A stretch of DNA of 64,000 nucleotides from Amphibalanus amphitrite (lineage: Eukaryota; Arthropoda; Thecostraca; Balanomorpha; Balanidae). Below are positions 1 to 10,000 of this stretch, piece after piece. Within the stretch, counting starts at the first letter, position 1. Each line of letters opens with the position of its first letter. Position numbers and translations under genes: made by a program. A model generated the notes under the pieces. It saw nothing but the letters and a program-made list of their open reading frames with translations, did not search any database and was not told the DNA's origin. The stretch covers positions 310,001 through 374,000 of the forward strand of contig NW_024881998.1 of assembly GCF_019059575.1 (NCBI RefSeq), in the 5' to 3' direction.

Positions 1-1023
1 ATATGCAGACGTGCTTATAAACCGGTGGCAATATGAGTTACCTCTCCTACTTTATACCCGCTTTGCAGTCCCCATTCCAGTGTTGTGTGTAGCCCTCGTC
101 TTATCCGTAGCTGTGTTATGCGTTCAGGGGTGTAATTTACCGTGAAACTCTGTGCGACACGGACCTTTGTTGAACACGACTTGCCAGTCTTATCGGATGC
201 CCAGCCGTTTATGGTCTGTGGTTTAGTTGTGTAAGTCGCAGTTGGTCAAGTTTTACTCGCGGGAGTTAAAGGAGCGAACTGAACTGGGGAAATCTTTGCA
301 GAAGTTGCAGAAGCTAGGACCGGTATCTGATGCCCACTGCAGAAGTTAGAAAACATGTCAAAATGAATTTCACAGTCGCACTGATATTTAAAAAGTTACG
401 AGGTTTACTGATATGACATTGGTGCTTTCAGTATAAGATTGTAAGATCGTGTAATGTTTAATGCTAACTTCTACGTGCTCCTTTGATTCCTCGAAGTGTT
501 AGGTCCCCATCCTTTGCATATGTTGTGCCAGTATGTTATGTGCGTTACATGGCTCTGATACGGGCCCGGCTCCTTTTGTGGCGAGGGAGACGTGAGTGCG
601 GCGTAATCTGACGCGATCCGTTCCTTGTCTGACACTTGTCGCTGCGACATACCGAGCTTGACATGAACCGTACCCCGTTCTGCGTAGGCGGACATTGTGT
701 AATTGACTTATCATGTTCCTTCGGCTCAAACGTAAAAACCCGCCTTAATGCTTGCGCTCAGCGTTGCAATAATTGTACATATTCGTCACTTTGGTTCCCT
801 AAATGGCGTTGCCGACTTTAGTGAATCGGCACCATATTCGGTGTTCAATTATCATTGTCTCATAATTATATTCTTAGCCACTGAATATGGACGACTTACG
901 TCTCAAAAGACCGATGTTGCTAAGTGGCAAATAGGTGTCTCGGGTTTCATAGGCTCGCCTGATATGTCCCTAGATTTCGTTAGATATCCCCGGATTCTGA
1001 CTTTTCTCTGTGTTTTGTTCCAG

Positions 1024-1077
1024 GGTGTGTTGCGGATCAACCCAAAGAGCTACAAAGACGCCTATATCAGCGCGCCG
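1024..1077 (+). CDS. Dis3l2: Dis3l2 exon (start of cold-shock domain 1)
   Basis: An 18-codon exon, phase 0 at both ends, flanked by ttccag and gtaaat. It encodes [18 protein letters not shown], which matches the conserved opening of the first cold-shock domain of DIS3L2 and joins directly to the next exon (DGLTDIYV). The longer open frame around it (from about 748) is intron sequence. The preceding exon, expected to carry the N-terminal basic region, was not found between 1 and 1000. Confidence 0.85.
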
Positions 1078-4000
1078 GTAAATCTCGGTATATTTCCATT
1101 GGTATTTTCCCTCCGCTCGGCTCTGTCTATTTCCACACACTAATCCACTAACCCCACTACTGCTGTGGACGCCAACGCACGGTAGTTCTGGCCGCTAACC
1201 CTAGCTGGGAAGGTAGAACGTATCAATAACCAATGCACCTTATACTGGCACAGCTAGCAAATGTAGCTGGGAGCTTTAGACACGTATATTGTCTACAAAT
1301 CTCCCGCAATTGGGTATATACGAATCACCTGTGAATTGTGCAGCCTTGATTTCGTTGAGCTTACTTCCTGTTTACATGTTAGTATTTGAGCGATAGTTTT
1401 GTGTGCTCCGGACGCCAAACCTGCTCGGCTATCTACGCAATGCATACAGGGGTATCGGTAAATGCGTGATTAAGGCTCTGTAAAGTGTAAATAGCACTCA
1501 ACTCACTGTGTCCGAATGAGGGGGTGGATGGGGGAGGGGGCTCACACTGGGCTGACACTGCTAACGCTAACCAACCGATAACGCTCGCACGCTTCCCGCT
1601 GCACAGATTAGTTAAACGCAAATACTTTCCTGATGTAAAAGTTATTCGATTTGCTAAAATATATGTAACTGAAACTTGGTTGATAACATGTGAGTATCAA
1701 TCTACCGGTTAGATTTCATAAACAGCAAAGTAAAATTCCATTTGCACAGTGCCTATCCGTTCTGCAGTTTGGCTTGTTCAGGATCCCCGCGCCTCTGACC
1801 TCCCGCTGCTGACCTAAGTATGACCCCGTGACCTGACCTCTGTGTGTCCCCCCAGGACGGTCTGACGGACATCTACGTTGGCGGAGTCCGTGATCGCAAC
1901 CGGGGCCTGCACGGCGATGTGGTGGCCGTACAGTTGCGGCCGCCAAATGAATGGAGGGTAAGTGGACTCATACAGATACAGGCTCACAGTTGCAGACACA
2001 CAGTCACATGACACAGTCACGGCGATGTGGGGGCCGTTCAGGTACGGCCGCCGAATTAATGGAGGGTAAGTACTGAGTACCGTTGTCGTGGGCTCACAGT
2101 CACAGGAACACAGCCTCACAGTCACTCAGGCACGGTGATGTGGTGGCCGTTCAGCAGCGGCCGCCGAATGAGTGGGGGGTGAGTACTGATTACCGCAGAC
2201 AGGAACACAGCCTCACAGTCACAGACTAACAGTCACAGGAACACAGTCACGGCGATGTGGTGGCCGTTCAACTGCGGCCACCGAGTGAGTGGAGGGTGAG
2301 TACCGAGCACTGAGAGCCACAGTCTCACAAGATCACAGCACCACAGTCACAGACTCAAACGCAGTCATGGGTTCCCAGGATCAGTCACGCCGATGGAGTG
2401 GTCGTTAAACTAAGGCCGCCGAACGAGTGGACTTGAAGGCGAGTTAATTCTCACAGCTCTCATATTGCCACAGTCGCTCAGAATCTCTCAGCAGTCATCA
2501 TTGGCACAGCAGGGTGTCAACAAAGCCGCACTCGCCACAGCAGTCAGCACCACTGGATAAGGCTGGGTATATCTACAACCTGCGGCAACATGGATGAATG
2601 GTTACGCGTCTATCAATATGCATCGGGTTACACAATAAACATGCTTCATACATATACAGAACACAAAGATGCCGAGGCCGGGCTGGGGTTGATGCTCTTC
2701 AGGCTCCGGCGCCACGCCTTCACACCTCTGTTTGTCCTCTGACGACTTCCTGTTTGATGTCGACTGTTTGACTGTCTCTGATTACCGGCTGATTTGCATT
2801 GCACTTTGTATTCGGCTCATATTGAAGAAGGTCAACAAGTACCAGCCAAGGATTCAGCATAATGTGTTGATTTTGTTTTCATAACGAGTTAACTGTCCTG
2901 GCACACGACCCACCCACCTGCAAAATGACCACTGCAGTCGGCGTGCCCTAAAGCCCCAATAAACCAAACCTGACCCACCCTTCTCCGTTAACTATTCGTC
3001 TTTGTTCGCGGCCCGCAGGTATCTGAGAACGCGCTCGTCACTCATCTCGTCACCAATGGCACCGTCTCCGACCTGGAGACGCTGTACGGCTCCGACGAGA
3101 TCCTGCAGAAGTACGCCCCCAAGCTGGACGAGATTCTGCCCGAGCGCTTTCCGCGTCCCCTGAGACTCGGCTCCGGACACACAGCTGGTTCTGAGAATGA
3201 TTTGAAGAAGGAAGCACCCGCCGAGAGCGACCCTGCGCCGCAGAAGGCCGTGCCTGACGGGCCGGTTGGTGGCGATAGCGGAGAGGAGTCCGATGATATC
3301 GTGGTCGAGTCGGTGACGATCGAACCGCCGACGGAAGGGAAAGCAGAGGAGGTAAAGGAAGAAAAGGAGGCGCCTTCAGCGGAATCAGCGGGCCAGGCGG
3401 GCTCCACGGAGCCAGCTAGTGTCTCAGGGGACGCGGAGACAGCGGGGGATCAGACGGGTCCAGCGGAGACGGATCCGGCCGAGCAGTCGGCTGAGGACGG
3501 GTCGCAGAAGCCCCGCCGGGGCACCCGCGCCGGCCGCGGCCGCCGGCGTCGCCAGCAGGAGTCGGTGGCGGCGCGGCTGGCCGCCCTCAGCCTGACCTCG
3601 GCTCCCGACGGGACGAGTGACGAGCGCAGAGACACGCAGGGCGCGGCCAGTGCCAAACGTAGCGGTAGCAGCGAGACTAACCCGGGCCCCTCGGCGGTGG
3701 AGACCAAAGAGCAGGGAGCTCAGTCCGCCCCCGCTGAGGGGGCCCGCGATGTTGTACATACGGAGCGAGTGGAAAGTGTGGATAAATGCACGGAAGATGC
3801 GGATGAATATGTGGATGATTGTACTGAGGACGGAGCAGGGAGTTCAGAGCCGTCCTCGGCAAAGAAACGTAGCCGCCGTCCGCTGAAGAAGAAGGCGCAG
3901 CACTTGGCCACGGCTGGAGAGACAGCGGAGGGTGGCACTCCCGGCACTCCTGGTACTCCACGGACGCCGGGAACTCATCATCACCACCTACATCACCATC

Positions 4001-7000
4001 AGCATCATCACCAACACCACCACCATCACCAGCATGGTGCTACGCCCAACCGGCACCAGAAGAACGACAAACAGAAGGAGAAGCCCAAGGACGGCAGTGC
4101 ACTGGGTGTAACGGTGGAGCGGGCACTGGCACACCCCGAGTGGGGACGCTTCGTACAGCGAACGGCTAAGGTGGGCTGATAAGCGGGGAGGGGAAGGTTG
4201 GGAGAGAAGAGAGATAGAGAGGGGAGAGATACGGAGAAAGGAAAGAGAGATGGATTGAGATGAGATGGGATGCAAAATCCGCTCTAGACGCATTTTGTCC
4301 AGCAATGCACTGGCTAATGATACGCACTAAATATTGAGTCTTATCCGTGCCGTACCCTTTCACCCGTACACTGGAAGCTGACTGATTCGTCTGTTCTGAT
4401 AGCATCTCTCCCTGAAATTGACCCATGATGTTGACCCTGCGTGCCTCCTTCGTCAGGTGGTGCACATTGTGGAGCCGAAACACCCTCGGCGCGCGGTAGG
4501 CGAGCTGCGCCAGTTCCCGGACGGCAGTCGCCACCAGGCCATGTTCGCGCCGCGCGACCACCGCGTGCCCCGACTGAAGGTAGCCGCCGCCGACTGTCCG
4601 GCCGACTTTTTCCAGCAGCCGCAGCTGTATGCGCGCACACTCTTCATGGCCGAGATCACCGAGTGGACCGAGCCCGGCTTCGCCAGGGGGTGAGTGAGGG
4701 CGCATGGTGAGGGAGCGTTTTGATGGGACGGGGATGTTTTATGGTTGGAACGGATCAGGGAGGAAGTATGTGATCCGATGTGGTTGGTGTGATGGGATTT
4801 GGGTATGAATATGATGAATTTTAGGAGCGAGTTTCATTGTCATTTCGGGAACAAAGTCGTCACTTGTCAGTGTGCCTTCAACTGACCCTTACGTAATTGC
4901 TCATTTATCGTCCTGGGGAGCTTGTCCTATTCGGGCCTAATGTGTACCGAGTTCGTCATTGAGCTTACCGTCAAAATATACCCTGTGTACCATACGTCCT
5001 GACTGTCGCCGTTGACTCCTCCCCTCCCCCTTCCCAGCCGTCTGTCTCAGCTGCTCGGCGACACGGGCAGTGTTGATGTGGAGATGGAGGCCATCCTGCT
5101 GGAGCACGGGGTCGACACGCGCGAGTTCGGGCCGCAAGATCTGCCCGGCCTGCCCACCGTGCCCTGGAGCATACCAGCAGACGAGATCGAGCGACGACGC
5201 GACTTCAGGTCAGTCGGCCGGCCGGCGAGTGGGGCCGACAGATTGGTGGTATTGACACGTTTAGTAACCAGTCACAGTGCTCATTTAGCCATGAGTCTTT
5301 AGTTTTTTACTTCACTATGGTAAGAATATTCATTGGGTGATTTACGGGGGCGATACTGTGATCAAAGTTCCATGTGAATCTTGATTGTATCAGTTTGGCC
5401 CAACAAAGTTTTGGTGTGTGATTGTGTGTACAAACTATCAGCTATGCAACTGTTTGCTTTATTCACCGGGCGTTAGAAAACATGCCATGTTTGAGTTTCT
5501 TATTTTCACCCATGTTACTTTTCCGTACTTCAGTTTGTTGGGCCTTGCCTTCGCTCCGTATGTTGACGGTCCACCCTGTCCGTTGTTTTAGTATTCCACT
5601 ATGTCCTCGTGTCAGTGGCTCTACAATCTACCCTGTGTGTTAACAACCCGCTGTATGTACCTTGCTAACGCGTTCTCACCATCCGTCCCCCACAGGAAGG
5701 AGTGTGTCTTCACCATCGACCCTCTGACGGCCCGGGATCTGGACGACGCCGTGTCTTGCCGTCGACTCGAGTCGGGTGACTATGAGGTGGGCGTCCACAT
5801 TGCCGACGTCAGCTACTTCCTGAAGCAGGGAGTGCCGGCGGACCTGACGGCCGCGCAGCGCTGCAACTCCGTCTACCTGGTGCACAAGGTGGGTCCAGCC
5901 AAAGCCGCGGCTGTGGCAGTTTTCATGAAAGGGAATGGCAGGTCTTATTGGACATGTCCAACAGGCTTGTTTTTTTTTATGGTTTTGTGTTAGCACTGGA
6001 TTGATTGATTTTGGATAATGTTATTGGATATTACGTATAGTAATTACAGTGGACCTTGCCATTTTCTGTTCTTCCGTAACGTTTGAATGGAACTTTATTT
6101 CGCCGAGATAGCGTTGGATTAGCTGCTGCTTGCTGGGCTGACTATCTTTCTCCATATTTTCCACGATGCTGTCTTGGCTACTGAGAACTACGTAAGGACC
6201 TTAGCCACATTCTGAACTTTTTTCGATCCTCTCCCTGCCCAGGTGATCCCGATGCTGCCCCGGCTGCAGTCTGTGAGGACCTCTGACTCTCTGTCTCGCT
6301 CTAACTCCACCTCTCTCTCCAGGTGATCCCGATGCTGGCGCTGCCCCGTCTGCTCTGTGAGGACCTCTGACCCCTCTCCCTCGCTCTAACTCCACCCCTC
6401 TCTCCAGGTGATCCCGATGCTGCCCCGGCTGCTCTGTGAGGACCTCTGACCCTCACCCTCCTCTCTGCCCGGGTGATCCCGATGCTGCCCCGGCTGCTCT
6501 GTGAGGACCTCTGACCCTCACCCTCCTCTCTGCCCAGGTGATCCCGATGCTGCCCCGGCTACTCTGTGAGGATCTCTGACTCTCCTCTCTGACCCACTCG
6601 CTCTGCCCAGGTGATCCCGATGCTGCCCCGGCTGCTCTGTGAGGACCTCTGCTCACTGAACCCGGCAGAGGACCGACTGGCGTTCTCCGTGGTCTGGAAG
6701 CTAGATACCGAGGGCCGCGTCTTTGACGAGTGGTTCGGACGTACCGTGATACGCTCCTGCACCAAACTGGCCTACGAGCACGCTCAGGTAAGAGGGTGGC
6801 AGGCTGTCATTGGAGAGGGACTGAGCAGAGCAGAGGGAGGAAGCGGGCAACTGTTGAAAGTGCCTTTGACCGAGGATGACTGGCTGTCGCGTCTGAAGCG
6901 TGCGTTTTCAGCTGAGTGGAAAAATTCATATTCAGCAGGTTGAATTTGCTATTTAGAGAAATCCATTCTTATCAAAGTGGCATACGTAATTGACCACCTA

Positions 7001-10000
7001 ATCACAAGATAACTGCATGTGCATCTACCGTGTTATCCTGTCGTTTTGTAGCTGTTGTCTCACGCGCGTCTCATCGTCTGTTTTCAGCGCATTATCGAAA
7101 ACCCTGACAATGAGCCGGGAGAGGAGGACCTGCCGCCGATTGACGGCGGCTGGAGCCGGAAGGATATCGCCGAGCGGGTCCTGGTGCTCCACAAAATGGC
7201 GCAGTGAGTACTGAGGGTAGCGGAATGCACGGTCACTGCCGAGAGGGACTATGGACATGACAGGAATGTGTGGGAGCCTGGGAGGCCTGGAGCCGGAAGG
7301 ATATCGCCGAGCGGGTCCTGGTGCTCCACAAAATGGCGCATTGAGTACTGAGGGTTATGGGATGCACGGTCACTGCCAAGGGGGAGAAGGGAACAGGATG
7401 GTGTGGGAGGTCTGGAGGGAGCCGGTGGAAAATCGCCGAGCGTGTCTTGGGGCAGCGGGTCTATTACGGAGAGGGATCGGTGCTGAAATGGGATGGCACG
7501 GTGAGTGGCGGGATGGCATGGAGCGCATAGACTACATCATGTGACTGGTGTAACAGCCGTTGAAGCTCCCATGTCTCGGGATGTAAGCCCTGGACATGGT
7601 CAGCGATTCATTGCCTGTGTGGTTGGTCACAGCTGCAGTTTGCCGGTACTGTTCAGACTTCAGACATCCACGCACTACTGATACCCGTACCGCCCCGTCT
7701 CCGTCAGGTGTATGCGCCAGCGCCGGACCGACGACGGCGCGCTGCGTCTGGACCAGCCCAAGCTGTGCTTCCAGCTGGACGGGCCCAAGGGGGCGCCCAC
7801 TGGGTTCTACACGTACAACCAGCAGGACAGCAACCGGTGAGCAACCGCCGCGGCTGACGACGGTTGAGCGGTGATGGACATATGCGGCTGAGGATTTGAT
7901 GTAATGGTAGGCGACAGAGCGAGATGTGTGGCATTTCAATCACTCGCTGCTCTTTGTTGACTATGAGATGTGGGATTCAAATTTTGCTTTTCTCGGGAGG
8001 AATTACAAAACTCTGAGAAAATTATTTGAAAGACAATGGGATGTGAGTTGCGTTTAGGTAGTTGGAAAATAGTATTTGCGAGATTCCTGTAGGTCTCGTT
8101 TTTACTGTCAGTGACAAATATAGTAACCCGCGATGAGCTAAGTACCAACGAACGGACCATACTTAACGCCCTACCTAACCCGCCCGACCGTCCACAGTTT
8201 GATCGAGGAGTTCATGTTACTGGCCAACATGGCCGTGGCGGCGCGCATCCTGCGCTCCTACCCGCAGCTGTCGGTGCTGCGCCGTCACACGCCGCCGCAG
8301 GAGGGACCGCTGGCGGACGCCGCAAGACTGCTAAAAGGTGTCGGACTCGAGGTGAGAACGGAGAGAGGGGACTGGAAAGAGGGGAAAGTGGAATGAAGGA
8401 AACTGAGGATTGAAGCATGTTGTGAAAGATGTGAAAGACTAATGTTACTTTGTAGTGAGTCGTTTCATGATGGTCATAACTAACGGCATTGAAAGTCGTT
8501 GATTTGTGCATGATGCAGATGAAAAATAACCCCATTTGACCTTACGACACCCACCACCATTCAGCGCGCACATCTTTGTGGATCCAGTGTAACAGTTATA
8601 ACCATCTGGCCCCTCCATTCACACCCTTCTCGCTCTCCGAACCCCGTGACACTGACTCCCCCGTCCACCCCGCAGATTGACGTGGAGACGAGCGGCACGG
8701 TGCACGACTCGCTACAGGCGATGGCCGCCGCCTGGCAGGCCGAGCTGCCGCCCCAGGAGGCCATCGCGCGCATGGCTGTGGTCGTCAACCTGCTCAGTCG
8801 GCCTATGAACGTGAGTCGCGAGTCGCCGCATGGATGGGGTGAGAGTGGTGGGAGGAGATGCTTGTGATGATATTCTGGGGGGAGGGGGGATCAGTGAGGA
8901 TCGAATGCTGCAGTAAATCTAGCGTTTTTATCGTGTATTTTTATGGTTATTTGCCGCGTATTAGGTATGATTATTTGTTGGCGTACCAATTGATCTATTT
9001 CAGTTACGCAGTTTGTAACTTTATTTTTATGGGACCAATCGTGCGCTGTTGGTCTGCTTTCCTGATCTTCTCACTTCCTCTTGCTCACTAGAGAACAAAG
9101 GATGTTCTCTGTCGAGGCCGCTCTCACTCTGACACTGCCCCTCCATCCCCAGCCGGCCGAGTATTTCTGCTCGGGCGTTCTGACGGAGGCCGCCCAGTAC
9201 CGGCACTACGCTCTCAGCGTGCCGCTGTACACCCACTTCACGTCTCCGATCCGCCGCTACCCAGACGTGCTGGTCCACCGGCTGCTGGCTGCCGCCCTGC
9301 AGTACGAGCCGCTGGAGCAACTGCCGCCCATAATCGTGCAGAGGTAAGTTCTAATCAGGCTGCCGCCCATAATTGTTCAGAGGTGGGTACGGCGGGGAAG
9401 GGTTTAGTAGAAAGGGGAGAGCTGGCCGCTGGTTTCATGGTAGTTGTGATTGTAATGTGAGATAAGTTGTACCAAATGAACTGGGAAATGAGGTCTGAGG
9501 GAGGGGTAAATAGAACGAAATGGTTATTTCTGCTTCATTGGTTCTGCTTGATTTGTTCACTCCTACCAATAACAATAGCGTTTTGCTTATTTCTGAAAGC
9601 AGAGTTCCCAGTTGTGTCTTAGATGCACTGCAGCTTTCCGCTGTAGGTTTCTGCTGTTAGAGATTTTCCCGCACCATGCCCTGTCACCTCACACTCCCTT
9701 ATCCCCTCTCACTCACTCGCGCCCCCTTCCCCACAGACTGTGTGTGCGCTGTAATGAGAAGAAGCTGTCTGCGCGGCTGTGCTCGGAGGCGTGCTCGCTG
9801 CTCTTCCTGGCCCACATGGTGGATCTGTGCGGCCCGATCCGGCAGCCCGCCATTGTGATGGGCGTGCTCGACAAGAGCTTCGACGTGTTCATACCCGAGA
9901 TGGCCATCTCTCGCCGGGTGTACATCGATGTGAGTTGGGACACGGTGGGGGTGGTTGTGTAAGCAGCTGTTACAGTTGCACAGGGGATCACGTTTTAATG

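Noticed and set aside
748..1143. 131-codon frame as an independent small gene
   Set aside because: Only 1024-1077 is conserved (Dis3l2 cold-shock domain); the rest is intron read-through and the nominal start is not ATG-supported.
3202..4179. Stand-alone gene encoded by the acidic/His-rich frame
   Set aside because: The frame is open back to a splice acceptor at 3018 and its end joins conserved cold-shock domain 2 at 4457, so it is an internal Dis3l2 exon.
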